This document shows, in pieces, positions 23,737 through 31,594 of a stretch of DNA of 50,165 nucleotides (its first letter is position 1; every line of letters begins with the position of its first letter). Under the pieces are notes generated by a model that saw nothing but the letters and a program-made list of their open reading frames with translations, was not told where the DNA came from and searched no databases. Both the position numbers and the translations under genes were made by a program. The stretch comes from a virus. The stretch lies in IMG/VR virus record IMGVR_UViG_3300025781_000014, positions 1 through 50,165 of that record, one strand, 5' to 3'.

Positions 23737-24246
23737 TCAATCTTCCTCTTTGAAATCTACCACGTTGCCATCCGCATCAGCACAAATAATGCGTACACGT
23801 TCACCAGACACTGTGTTAGAGATCTCGATCGGGCCCCAGACCCAGCATTCAGTGTCGCTATGGTGCCAAGGATCTTGTTCGCGATCTTCGAGATCCCAGG
23901 TACTGTTTTCATCAAGGAATTCCTGGATTTCTTCTTCGGCCTCGTCATCCAGCCCTTCGATTTCCACGTCATACCAACATCCACCGTCGAACATTTCGAC
24001 AAGATCTACGCTTTCTATGTTGGAGCCTTGGCAGTTGTACATGTCGATGCTGTCTCGTTTGCCATTGCCGCCGGGTACTTCTGTAAATTCGAATTCTGGA
24101 GGATTGTCATCAGTGGTTTCCACAGTCCACTCACCGTAACGATAACCGTTGGTGACTGTGATCCGACCATCTCCGTTGTCTTGACTCCAGTGTTCAACTT
24201 CTTGGCAGTTTTTTTTATGATAGGTTTTGATAGTCCATGTGGCCAT
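23737..24246 (-). CDS. acidic hypothetical protein, 169 aa
   Basis: Start at MATWTIKTYHKKN; an upstream ATG lies in the previous gene. Very acidic (DDEAEEEIQEFLDE near 120), Trp-rich (ENSTWDLEDREQDPWHH) with two or three cysteines. Beta-rich. Strongly acidic small phage proteins sometimes mimic DNA; this is only a speculation here. No family recognised. Confidence 0.7.
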   Translation of the reverse strand: MATWTIKTYHKKNCQEVEHWSQDNGDGRITVTNGYRYGEWTVETTDDNPPEFEFTEVPGGNGKRDSIDMYNCQGSNIESVDLVEMFDGGCWYDVEIEGLDDEAEEEIQEFLDENSTWDLEDREQDPWHHSDTECWVWGPIEISNTVSGERVRIICADADGNVVDFKEED

Positions 24247-24248
24247 GA

Positions 24249-24443
24249 TTAATTGTCCACGTCCATTGAATTCCACTCTCGGATCACAGCGATCATTTCT
24301 TCTTCGGTGCTACACATGATCTTGGCAGTTTTCCAATCTTCTTTCTTGTCTCGGCCGCCGATTTCGACCATGAAGCCGTTGTCATAGCGATTGAGGGTAA
24401 TTGATTCATTTACCTTGGTCAATTTTGTTAACGTTGATGCCAT
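24249..24443 (-). CDS. hypothetical protein, 64 aa
   Basis: First gene of a short operon, with AGGAG 6 nt before ATG. Two strands (SITLNRYDNGFMVEIGG) followed by a helix (EEEMIAVIREW): a beta-beta-alpha element like several small phage proteins. A possible promoter lies at 24498-24526. Confidence 0.65.
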   Translation of the reverse strand: MASTLTKLTKVNESITLNRYDNGFMVEIGGRDKKEDWKTAKIMCSTEEEMIAVIREWNSMDVDN

Positions 24444-24497
24444 TTGATTCTCCTATCGGTTAAGGTGTTGCTACCACGCCCACATTGATATTTTGTA

Positions 24498-24526
24498 AGT
24501 GTAGTAAATTTTAGTGTTTCGATCAA
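24498..24526 (-). promoter_or_regulatory. possible sigma70-type promoter
   Basis: TTGATC (24521-24526), 17 bp, TACACT (24498-24503), about 55 nt before the 64-aa gene. Weaker match than the early family. Confidence 0.4.
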
Positions 24527-24577
24527 TTGTTGTTTTTCCTCTACTTTTGTTATGTCACATGCTCACTTTCGTATAAG

Positions 24578-25327
24578 TTAAATTTTTTGACCAACCAAGA
24601 TACATCGTTTGGTACGCCTGCCAACTGGAGTATTGAATTCAATTATTTCATTGTAAGTCAGTTTGAAACCAAGCTGTTTCAAACTCTGTTCAATCCATTT
24701 GTGATTTGGTATTCCAACAAAGGTAGTTGATTGGGTGTCTTCAAAACCAGAAGTTGGACTGTCAGTATTTTCCATGCGCCAGTTGACGATTGGATACTCT
24801 GCAATATCGATCGCATGCTCGATACTGGATTCTAATATCAAGGTCTGTGCTGATGAGTCTGCTATGGTTTTCAACAGTTGGTAATGATTGTTTACATGAT
24901 ATAATATACCACTTAGTAATATGGTATCATGTGCATCGCACAATTTGTAAAATTCTTCAATGTTGTAGATATTTGAGTTTACGAATTCACAATTGGTATA
25001 ACCGGCCAACTGGACTATTTCTCTTGCAATCGACAGTTCTCTGTCTCTTATGTTTGTACCAGTCACCTGCGCGGCACCGTTGTGCAAACAAAACAAACTC
25101 AAATATCCCAAATGGCAGGCCACATCCAACACACGCTTGTTATGTATGTGAGCAATTTGCTGTCCTATGATATGATCAAATCTCAATAGATCTCTATCAG
25201 GATAATTCCACTCGTTCCAGGGCGTCCAATCGGCATAGCTGACTTCAGGATTAAAAAACTTATGATAGGCATACTCATAATATTTTTTATCCGGCAACCA
25301 CGCAAGATTCTGTGTTTGAGTTTTCAT
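24578..25327 (-). CDS. class I SAM-dependent methyltransferase
   Basis: 249 aa, AT-rich relative to its neighbours. SAM-binding motif I is RVLDVACHLGYLSLF, followed by VTGTNIRDREL and the catalytic-side TILLSGILYHVNNHYQLL typical of tRNA-cmoB-like and small-molecule methyltransferases. Shine-Dalgarno AGGAG precedes the ATG. Substrate unknown; with the neighbouring glycan genes a sugar or lipid is possible. Confidence 0.85.
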   Translation of the reverse strand: MKTQTQNLAWLPDKKYYEYAYHKFFNPEVSYADWTPWNEWNYPDRDLLRFDHIIGQQIAHIHNKRVLDVACHLGYLSLFCLHNGAAQVTGTNIRDRELSIAREIVQLAGYTNCEFVNSNIYNIEEFYKLCDAHDTILLSGILYHVNNHYQLLKTIADSSAQTLILESSIEHAIDIAEYPIVNWRMENTDSPTSGFEDTQSTTFVGIPNHKWIEQSLKQLGFKLTYNEIIEFNTPVGRRTKRCILVGQKI

Positions 25328-25336
25328 TTGATTCTC

Positions 25337-25528
25337 CTATCGTTGAAGTTGTTGCCACGCCAGCCATTGCGTAAAACTATTATACACTTGTTCAGCTTCA
25401 CAGTCATCCTGTTCGAGCCTTTGTCCACGTACATAAAAACCTGTTCGAGTGATTCGGAGCATCTCGTCTCCGCCGCAAACGAATGTCACTGTATATTCAT
25501 CAAATCCATCTCGATCCCCAAAGTTCAC
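25337..25528 (-). CDS. hypothetical conserved phage protein, 63 aa, GTG start
   Basis: GTG overlaps the ligase stop (TTGTGA) with GGAGAG upstream. The pattern MLRITRTGFYVRGQ, then EAEQVYNSFTQWLAWQ resembles, from memory, short proteins common in T4-like phages (strand, RG, helix ending in W-L). No function known. Confidence 0.7.
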   Translation of the reverse strand: MNFGDRDGFDEYTVTFVCGGDEMLRITRTGFYVRGQRLEQDDCEAEQVYNSFTQWLAWQQLQR

Positions 25529-26907
25529 AATTTCTCTCCGGCTTCAAATCCTCTGAATCTCACAAATCGAGGAAATCTCAAACTGTAAGAGCCATCTTGA
25601 TTTTGGGTGACGGCATCTGCTGCCACTTCAACCACTCGACCAAGCAGGTCATCTCGGGCGGTCCAATATTGATCGCGATCAGCGTCGGAAAGACCACTGC
25701 CCACATTGACACGAATATTACGATCATCATCTACTCCTTCACATATTATAGCACCCAGGCGTCCACGATTGCGACCGGTACCTTCTTCAAAACCCACTAT
25801 ATTCAAATCCACTGTCATGACCGGTTTCCATTTCATCCAGAATGTCGACCGCTTGCATTCATATGGAGCATTGACATCTTTGATCATGATACCTTCATAA
25901 CCGGCCGCAACAGCGTCTGTAGCAAACCTGCGCATGACATCGTGTCCTTCGGCTGTGTCTAAATCCACATCCATACCAGGCATGATTCGGACCGACCGGG
26001 TAGATTCGAATATTTCTTTTTTTGATTCTAACAGATTGGTGCGTTTGTGTTGTTGAGCGTTCCAATAACCACGTTCAAAATCAGCGATAGGAATCCAGTC
26101 AAACACATAGTAGGTCATGTCCTTGGTTTCCACATTGGTTTTACGTTGTGCCTGTTTCATCAAGGCCTGGAAACTTTCGCCCACAATTTCACCATCCAAC
26201 ACTATACCACTGCCATCCAGCTTGCCCAGATGTATGTTCAGCTGTGGTCTGATACTTTCAAGTTCAGCTTCAATCTGTGGAAAATTGTCAAATCTTTTGC
26301 CATTGCGGCTGTAGAGATTTATGGTGTTTTTGGTTATCACTGCCAACACACGCACACCATCTAGCTTGCATTCAATTCGCTTGGTGCCGGTCATTTTGCT
26401 TTGATGATCGTTTGAATCTGTTGCCAGTTGACAAGTAAATGTAGGAATTTTCCATTCCGTATTACCCAACACCTTGTTCAAGGTCTTTTCTGTGATACCA
26501 CAGCGCAGGTCCTTGATGATGACCCTACGGCATAGGTTGTTCCATTCTATGCTGTCAAACTGTTCACTCATCGATTCGATAGCGGTCTTGGCATTGTGTC
26601 CGGTAAGACTACGAGTGCGTAAACCTTCTAGCATGGCCCAGAACTTGGGCCAAGGATTGGGTCTGTTTTCTAAGCCTTTGGTTTCTAGAACTTTCTTGAC
26701 ACCAAACACATAGTAGGGATTGTAGGCCTGATAGCAGTTGAACAAGAAACATTGGGCATTGGCCGAGCCCAACTGAGCAGCTACCAGGGCCCGTTCAATC
26801 ACAAGCTCTTTGTGCTTGCGGCTGTCGTTGTCTTCTAGGTCTCTGATCCAGTCTGCGGCCACTTTGATCCTGTTGAATTGTTCTGATCCATAATCTATAG
26901 TTGTCAT
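25525..26907 (-). CDS. ATP-dependent DNA ligase (T4 gp30-like)
   Basis: Seals nicks in duplex DNA; needed for replication and repair. 460 aa from MTTIDYG (T4 ligase is 487). The adenylated lysine is Lys181 in ECKLDGVRV. Other motifs: SRNGKRFDNFP (motif Ia/III region), VLDGEIVG, YEGIMIKD (motif IV) and FWMKWKPV (motif V). An OB-fold domain follows. An upstream in-frame ATG overlapping the previous gene is possible. The operon continues with the 63-aa gene. Confidence 0.93.
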   Translation of the reverse strand: MTTIDYGSEQFNRIKVAADWIRDLEDNDSRKHKELVIERALVAAQLGSANAQCFLFNCYQAYNPYYVFGVKKVLETKGLENRPNPWPKFWAMLEGLRTRSLTGHNAKTAIESMSEQFDSIEWNNLCRRVIIKDLRCGITEKTLNKVLGNTEWKIPTFTCQLATDSNDHQSKMTGTKRIECKLDGVRVLAVITKNTINLYSRNGKRFDNFPQIEAELESIRPQLNIHLGKLDGSGIVLDGEIVGESFQALMKQAQRKTNVETKDMTYYVFDWIPIADFERGYWNAQQHKRTNLLESKKEIFESTRSVRIMPGMDVDLDTAEGHDVMRRFATDAVAAGYEGIMIKDVNAPYECKRSTFWMKWKPVMTVDLNIVGFEEGTGRNRGRLGAIICEGVDDDRNIRVNVGSGLSDADRDQYWTARDDLLGRVVEVAADAVTQNQDGSYSLRFPRFVRFRGFEAGEKL

Positions 26908-26914
26908 ATATTTA

Positions 26915-27343
26915 CTACCAGCTGGAGTTGTAAAATACACGCAGACCTAAAAACAAGTCGGCACGGGCACGCCGTACGAACGCTAGATCTTTTTCACGAT
27001 AGTAATCGTCACTGTCACTGCCAAAAAAGAATCCAGTGGTGCCAGGTAGCAGATTGTTGGTTACATCATGCTCCAGATTGTCAAGGTCTTCTCTGGTCAG
27101 TTCCAGTTCAATACCATTGAAGCTGTCCTCATCAATATTCTGCCCGGATTCTCGACAGCGGTGATACCAAAGCCGTTCCATCCAGCCATGTAGATTAGGA
27201 TGCTTGCGCCAGTAGGCTATTTCTACAGGTTGAGATACCACTGTACTGGTAAACTCTTTATCATCCTGCAATTCGGCTGACTGCCAAAATTCTGTGTATT
27301 GCCCAGCACGAGCGGAACTGTAAGCATACATGTCTAATCCCAT
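26915..27343 (-). CDS. conserved hypothetical phage protein starting MGLDMYAY, 142 aa
   Basis: Belongs by eye to a family widespread in phages and bacteria, recognised by MGLDMY, EIAYWRKHPNLHGWMERL, ELTREDLDNLEHD and the C-terminal TGFFFGSDSDDYY. No established function; some databases carry misleading enzyme names. The start overlaps the stop of the next-upstream gene by one base. Confidence 0.8.
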   Translation of the reverse strand: MGLDMYAYSSARAGQYTEFWQSAELQDDKEFTSTVVSQPVEIAYWRKHPNLHGWMERLWYHRCRESGQNIDEDSFNGIELELTREDLDNLEHDVTNNLLPGTTGFFFGSDSDDYYREKDLAFVRRARADLFLGLRVFYNSSW

Positions 27344-27525
27344 TATTTCAGTCCTCGTATGTGATTGATAATTTGGTTTGCTTCTGGGTAGCCCAGGAAG
27401 CCTTTGTCCTCCAGGGCCTCTTCGATCATGTCGGCTTGTATGTCATGTAACCCACCTACCCACGACATGATCTGATCTGGGGTCAAAGTGTACTTGACCA
27501 AGTTGATTCGTTTATTGAATTCCAT
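27343..27525 (-). CDS. hypothetical protein, 60 aa
   Basis: Small helical protein (TLTPDQIMSWVGGL, DIQADMIEEALEDKGF). Overlaps both neighbours by one base, so it is tightly co-translated in the early run from 28184 to 25337. No family recognised. Confidence 0.65.
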   Translation of the reverse strand: MEFNKRINLVKYTLTPDQIMSWVGGLHDIQADMIEEALEDKGFLGYPEANQIINHIRGLK

Positions 27526-27941
27526 TATTCAATCTCCTCTTTCTTTGTACAGAAATTTACAAATTCTTTGACATTGCCGTCAAAGATATAGTCGTTCTTG
27601 TCGCTCATGATGAGCCCAAACATATTACAGCCTTTATTTCCCACCACTACGCGGAATGTATCTTGTTGCTGGTAGATGTGATACTCATAGTCCTGTCCGC
27701 AGTCTTTGGCAGTAACTGGATAAAGATAGAACTGACCTGGTCCGTCTTTAAAGTTAGCTACCAACTGAGCTGCCAAACACGACATACCATTGCTCTTGAC
27801 CGTTGATAAGAATTCAGCCAGCTCTGCGCCGTGTCCTGTAGGATAACCGTCATACTGACGATAAAGATTTATGATCGGCTGTGGTTCGTCGCCGGGATTA
27901 AATGCTTCTTCATACACAAAAGTAAGTGATCTTGTTCCCAT
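27525..27941 (-). CDS. conserved hypothetical phage protein starting MGTRSLTFVY, 138 aa
   Basis: The start MGTRSLTFVYEE and YRQYDGYPTGHGAELAEFL identify a family common, from memory, to phages and some bacteria; role unknown. Mixed alpha/beta with three cysteines. Shine-Dalgarno AGGAG before ATG. Confidence 0.8.
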   Translation of the reverse strand: MGTRSLTFVYEEAFNPGDEPQPIINLYRQYDGYPTGHGAELAEFLSTVKSNGMSCLAAQLVANFKDGPGQFYLYPVTAKDCGQDYEYHIYQQQDTFRVVVGNKGCNMFGLIMSDKNDYIFDGNVKEFVNFCTKKEEIE

Positions 27942-27953
27942 GTTGTTCTCCTA

Positions 27954-28184
27954 TTAGAAATGTGGGTCCATGTAGTCGTGTTTGCCCGGAATCAAATAAC
28001 AGTACTTGCAACCGGTCTGCGTGTAATAAACACGACCATTTTTGTCCTCTTTGCGAGTGTATCGACGACCGGAATCGGTGAAAATAAATCGCTTGGTCAT
28101 ACGAGTAATTTTACCATCGTAATAGCGATCGCCACCGATACCGTGGCTAACATCATCGCCCACTTTGTATTGTACTGTTGTCAT
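27954..28184 (-). CDS. hypothetical early protein, 76 aa, SH3-like
   Basis: Strand-rich start (YKVGDDVSHGIGGDRYYDGKI) typical of small SH3/KOW-like barrels, with two cysteines (CKYC). First gene after early promoter 28214-28242, Shine-Dalgarno AAGGAGC. Function unknown. Confidence 0.7.
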   Translation of the reverse strand: MTTVQYKVGDDVSHGIGGDRYYDGKITRMTKRFIFTDSGRRYTRKEDKNGRVYYTQTGCKYCYLIPGKHDYMDPHF

Positions 28185-28213
28185 TTCAGCTCCTTGTTAT
28201 CGACTATACTACT

Positions 28214-28242
28214 ATTATAACAAACGGGTCATTTTGGGTCAA
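28214..28242 (-). promoter_or_regulatory. early sigma70-type promoter (family member 3)
   Basis: TTGACC (28237-28242), 17 bp, TATAAT (28214-28219), then AGTAGTATAGTCG. It probably drives the run from 28184 through DNA ligase. Confidence 0.88.
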
Positions 28243-28248
28243 CCGTTT

Positions 28249-28470
28249 TTAGGCCAGCTGTGCCAGGGTTTTATCGGCATTTTCACGGGCACGCATCAGG
28301 GCAAATTGCACTTTTTTCTCAAGGAAACTGGTGAAAGAACTGTATGATCTCATACCGTTGGCCTGTAATTCGAACTTGATTTCGCAGTAATTTTCGTACA
28401 TGCGCTCGCGATCTGCGTCGCTTACAATACCCAAGGTATTCATCAATTGGGTTTGTTTTGCATTAAACAT
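28249..28470 (-). CDS. hypothetical early protein, 73 aa
   Basis: All-helical (AKQTQLMNTLGIV, DADRERMYENYCEIKFEL, EKKVQFALMRARENADKTLAQL). First and only gene between two early promoters. AAGGAGC Shine-Dalgarno. No family recognised. Confidence 0.7.
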   Translation of the reverse strand: MFNAKQTQLMNTLGIVSDADRERMYENYCEIKFELQANGMRSYSSFTSFLEKKVQFALMRARENADKTLAQLA

Positions 28471-28501
28471 TTGGGCTCCTTAAAAATTTAACTATACTAC
28501 T

Positions 28502-28530
28502 ATTATAACCGAAATGGCATTTTTGGTCAA
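28502..28530 (-). promoter_or_regulatory. early sigma70-type promoter (family member 4)
   Basis: TTGACC (28525-28530), 17 bp, TATAAT (28502-28507). The -35 contains the TGA stop codon of the upstream gene. Confidence 0.88.
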
Positions 28531-28748
28531 CCAAAACGTAATTGGGTATGCCTGCCCGGATCGGAGTATGCTTTAAGGCCTTGAATTATAAACTCTAACT
28601 CTAGTAGAGCTTCCTCTTCAGTGTCAAATCCCACTGTGTCGTGGCCGTTGACATAGCACTTGACATAGTATCGACCATTGCCTGGGCTGGCTTCTGAGTC
28701 TATACCCACTTCGCCCCAACCTTCAATTTGTTTAGTCATTTGGTCCAT
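28527..28748 (-). CDS. hypothetical early protein, 73 aa
   Basis: Beta-rich (RYYVKCYVNGHDTVGFD) followed by a helix (EEEALLELEFIIQGLKAY). Stop overlaps the -35 box of the next promoter. No family recognised. Confidence 0.7.
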   Translation of the reverse strand: MDQMTKQIEGWGEVGIDSEASPGNGRYYVKCYVNGHDTVGFDTEEEALLELEFIIQGLKAYSDPGRHTQLRFG

Positions 28749-28777
28749 GTTTGACTCCGTTCGTTTACTATACTACT

Positions 28778-28806
28778 ATTATAACCGAACGGGCGTTTTT
28801 GGTCAA
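28778..28806 (-). promoter_or_regulatory. early sigma70-type promoter (family member 5)
   Basis: TTGACC (28801-28806), 17 bp, TATAAT (28778-28783), then AGTAGTATAGTAAACGA. First promoter of the 28.8 to 25.3 kb early block, lying just after the end of the baseplate genes. Confidence 0.88.
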
Positions 28807-28848
28807 CCAAAATTGACCCCGTCGAACAGGGCTTGAAAAGTGTTGTTT

Positions 28849-29799
28849 TTATACAACGACTATATTTGCGGCTTGTTGAGCTGTGTAGGTGCTGGGTATA
28901 AGATTGGCCTGTAGTGGAGGCGGATTTGGATCTGCCGGAATTGGACCATTGGTGGTGATTCCCACTGATTGCAAACCAATCTGATTGCGACCTTCTCGCA
29001 TGGCAGCTATCACGGCTTGACCGGTAAATGTGGTCAGATCGCCCACACCTTCGATCAGCTGTGCTTGACCACCCACCTGTGTATCATTTCCATACGAGTT
29101 CATGTTGAACACAAAGCTGTACATGGAACTGGTACTGTTGGGCACCAGATTGGCAAAATTCAGTCCGGCTTGCGCCTGCAACTGTTTTTCCAAGGTCAAC
29201 TGAGTAGCCATGTTGTTCCAGTCGGTATTCATGGCCGAAGTCTGCGTGGGATATCGCACGATCAGGTCAGCAATCTCGGCCTGGGCCAAGGGTATCAGAG
29301 CCTGTATGGCCAAGTCTTGGCTGGCATAGGTTCCGGCAGCCGGATAGCCTGCCGGGATAGTGGTGGTCGTGACGGTTGGACTCAACGGTTCGAATGTGGT
29401 CCAAATGCCCGATGCCACCTGCGCCATGGTATAATAGATCGTGGTCAGACTGGCAAGATCCATGGTCGAGAATCTAGATATGGTATTGCCCAGAGCCGGG
29501 GCACTGACAAATCCGCTGGCGGTGCCCAGAACATCACAGATCACGATACTGTTTCCTGTTCCTGTTCCAACAGCCACGTTGCTGGTAAAATAATTGGCCA
29601 CCGCAGGCGGTACTGCCACAGTCAGGGCCGAAATTAACGGCAAGTCTCGAGTGGTCTCTTGGCCGCTGACCACAGTGGCCAAGCTGGGCAAGGTCATGGT
29701 CGTGATGCCGGCGATCTGGTTCAGACTCACACTGATGGCCTTGCAGGCCAGAGCCTGGTCGGCTGGTACTATCTGGCTGAGTCTATCGTAGGGTATCAT
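28849..29799 (-). CDS. probable baseplate/tail structural protein, 316 aa
   Basis: Rich in Ala, Thr, Gln and Asn with low charge, as in phage structural proteins; no signal peptide. Helical elements (LAIQALIPLAQAEIADLIV) and a Pro-rich tail (PIPADPNPPPLQA). It is the third gene after the PAAR protein, all with ATGA-type overlaps, so a baseplate-hub or tip-associated role is likely. No sequence family recognised. Confidence 0.65.
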   Translation of the reverse strand: MIPYDRLSQIVPADQALACKAISVSLNQIAGITTMTLPSLATVVSGQETTRDLPLISALTVAVPPAVANYFTSNVAVGTGTGNSIVICDVLGTASGFVSAPALGNTISRFSTMDLASLTTIYYTMAQVASGIWTTFEPLSPTVTTTTIPAGYPAAGTYASQDLAIQALIPLAQAEIADLIVRYPTQTSAMNTDWNNMATQLTLEKQLQAQAGLNFANLVPNSTSSMYSFVFNMNSYGNDTQVGGQAQLIEGVGDLTTFTGQAVIAAMREGRNQIGLQSVGITTNGPIPADPNPPPLQANLIPSTYTAQQAANIVVV

Positions 29800-30758
29800 G
29801 CGAGGCTGTTTATTATGTAGGATGGCAATTCGTTGATCAGGGCCCGATCCACGCTGGCAGTGCTGTTGACATAGATGGGTCGTGGCTGGCCCTTGGCCGG
29901 GACAGTGAGACTGGCATAGCTGTTGGGGAACAACTTGATCGGATTCAGTAGATCAGCCATGGTCGTGATACCCAAAGTGGTCACTTTTAACACACTCAGT
30001 ATCTGTGCTAGGTCGTTGCCGGTGATCTGTTGCATGGCAGTGTACATGAGGCGTTGTATGCTGTCAGTGACACTGATTGTGGGGTCAACAAGACCAAGTA
30101 CCACGTTGACTGGTATACCCACTGCCACAAACATGATACTGACACTGGGTATGGCGCCAGTCACACTGTATATCTGTTGTATCAGACCCAGCGGACTGCC
30201 AAAATTGCCCAGATCGTTCAAGTTAATCAAGTCTCCCAGATTGGCCAGATCCTGACCAAAAGCCTGAGTGGCCAAGTTCACTGTGGTGATATCACCCGTG
30301 ATGGTATTGTTCATGCTGGTAAATGTGTTGCCCAGATAGGTCTGGCTATTGATGGCCGAATTGACAAAGATCGCAGTCAGATCCACATAGCTTTGTGCCT
30401 GGCTCAGGGCCTGTGCAAATTTGGTAAGATCCCCTTGACCCATGTACAATGTAGCTGTGTTGCTCAGCAGTCCAGTAAACAAGGTGGTATCCACGGTCAG
30501 AGTGGTGTAGCCGGTGGGCAAGCTGTCAGCCAAGGCCGGACAGGTGTTGCTGGCCAGGCTCTCGAGACTTTGTATGGTCACATTGGAAAGATTGGCCAAG
30601 GTCGAATTGGCCAAGGTACTCAGCAGATTGCCGATTGGATCGGTGCTGTTGTAGGTGCCAATGGCCGTGGTCAGGGCCGCATTGGCTGCAAGGCCTGTGT
30701 TTTGCAACAGACCGGCTGCGGCATCCAGTTGCAGTGCAGTCAGGTAAGTGACAGTCAA
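29796..30758 (-). CDS. probable baseplate/tail structural protein, 320 aa, TTG start
   Basis: Composition like the next gene: many Asn, Thr, Ala, Leu. Start codon is TTG at 30758, 9 nt after AGGA; no ATG lies nearby, and the frame is preceded by the PAAR stop two bases away. Several amphipathic helical repeats (NLLSTLANSTLANLSNVT, LGDLINLNDLGNFGSPL). A structural role next to PAAR is inference. Confidence 0.65.
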   Translation of the reverse strand: MTVTYLTALQLDAAAGLLQNTGLAANAALTTAIGTYNSTDPIGNLLSTLANSTLANLSNVTIQSLESLASNTCPALADSLPTGYTTLTVDTTLFTGLLSNTATLYMGQGDLTKFAQALSQAQSYVDLTAIFVNSAINSQTYLGNTFTSMNNTITGDITTVNLATQAFGQDLANLGDLINLNDLGNFGSPLGLIQQIYSVTGAIPSVSIMFVAVGIPVNVVLGLVDPTISVTDSIQRLMYTAMQQITGNDLAQILSVLKVTTLGITTMADLLNPIKLFPNSYASLTVPAKGQPRPIYVNSTASVDRALINELPSYIINSLA

Positions 30759-30759
30759 T

Positions 30760-31050
30760 TTACAATCCTGCTATGACGGTGAAGGCCCCAGTCACACGCG
30801 GATGGCCGCAGGTGTCAATAGTGCCAGCTGTGGTTATGGGACGGAATCCGGCCAAGATGGTAGGACTGTTGGTAGTGGTCACGGCTGCACAGTGCAGTGC
30901 ACCGCCCGGGTGGCCGCAAGGAGGATGTGGACTGACCAAACTGCCCACAGTGGCTATGGGCCTAAAATTGACCAACACAGTGGGCTCGCCGGTTAGAATC
31001 ACTCCTCCGCCCACATCAGCATCACCCACACGTTGTACAAAGCCTGGCAT
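30760..31050 (-). CDS. PAAR-motif baseplate spike tip protein
   Basis: 96 aa. PAAR proteins cap the central spike of contractile tails and type VI secretion systems, sharpening it with a metal site. Here two Gly/Pro-rich repeats are seen, PTVLVNFRPIATVGSLV and PTILAGFRPITTAGTI, with potential zinc ligands in HPPCGHPGGALHC and CGHP. Length and composition fit a minimal PAAR tip. Neighbours fit a baseplate block. Confidence 0.85.
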   Translation of the reverse strand: MPGFVQRVGDADVGGGVILTGEPTVLVNFRPIATVGSLVSPHPPCGHPGGALHCAAVTTTNSPTILAGFRPITTAGTIDTCGHPRVTGAFTVIAGL

Positions 31051-31051
31051 G

Positions 31052-31348
31052 TTATCCCATCAAGATCTTGTTGCGCACTGGCTTGATGCCAGTGGTGGCT
31101 TCTAGATAGCTGTCGCATACTTCTTGCCTGGCCACAGCATACAGTGCCACCTGTGATTTATTTATAGTGACTGGTTCGTCGGGGCCGACTGTGAATAAAC
31201 TGTTGACCATGTTGATTCCTTCACGTCCGGGAATTACCGTGAGCGGTCTGATCACGGTGTACGTGTCCACATCTTCAGCGACCACCTTGGCCACTATTTC
31301 GTCACCGTTGGCTATCTTGATGGTGTAAACTTGATCTAGAGTAAGCAT
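31052..31348 (-). CDS. Sm-like small protein, 98 aa
   Basis: Start at MLTLDQVYTIKI with AAGGAT upstream; a longer frame would run into the glutaredoxin gene. The N-terminal region (VYTIKIANGDEIVAKVVAED) has the strand pattern of an Sm/Hfq-like barrel. Short related proteins occur in other T4-like phages; RNA binding is not shown. Confidence 0.65.
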   Translation of the reverse strand: MLTLDQVYTIKIANGDEIVAKVVAEDVDTYTVIRPLTVIPGREGINMVNSLFTVGPDEPVTINKSQVALYAVARQEVCDSYLEATTGIKPVRNKILMG

Positions 31349-31349
31349 G

Positions 31350-31574
31350 CTATCCTTGTAAAAGTTGTCGAAGTTCGTTAAATCCACCTACTAATTTATC
31401 GTCTAGAAAAATCTGTGGCACAGTTCTGGCAGAGGGCACAGCAGCCATGAGGTCCTCGCGGTCCCATCCTTGGTTGATGTTTCTTTCTTCGTATTCGATA
31501 CCTTTGAGTTTCAGCAAGTTTTTGGCCTGATCACAATAGGGGCAGTGATTCTTTGACCATACGATGGCTTTCAT
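31350..31574 (-). CDS. grx: glutaredoxin
   Basis: 74 aa thiol-disulfide oxidoreductase. Active site CPYC (11-14), cis-Pro motif ARTVPQIFLDD and the glutathione-side GGFNEL are all present. Next to nrdB and nrdA, so it most likely reduces the phage ribonucleotide reductase, as T4 NrdC does. AAGGAG Shine-Dalgarno. Confidence 0.93.
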   Translation of the reverse strand: MKAIVWSKNHCPYCDQAKNLLKLKGIEYEERNINQGWDREDLMAAVPSARTVPQIFLDDKLVGGFNELRQLLQG

Positions 31575-31594
31575 TTTTGTTCTCCTTTGAGTTA

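Noticed and set aside
24560-24600. possible tRNA or ncRNA in the gap near 24.5 kb
   Set aside because: No cloverleaf or conserved tRNA arms could be drawn in this or any other gap; only promoter-like sequence is seen.
28969-30776. long plus-strand frames antisense to the two structural genes
   Set aside because: They are Gly/His/Gln-rich mirror translations of Ala/Thr/Asn-rich coding sequence; the minus-strand genes have coupled starts.
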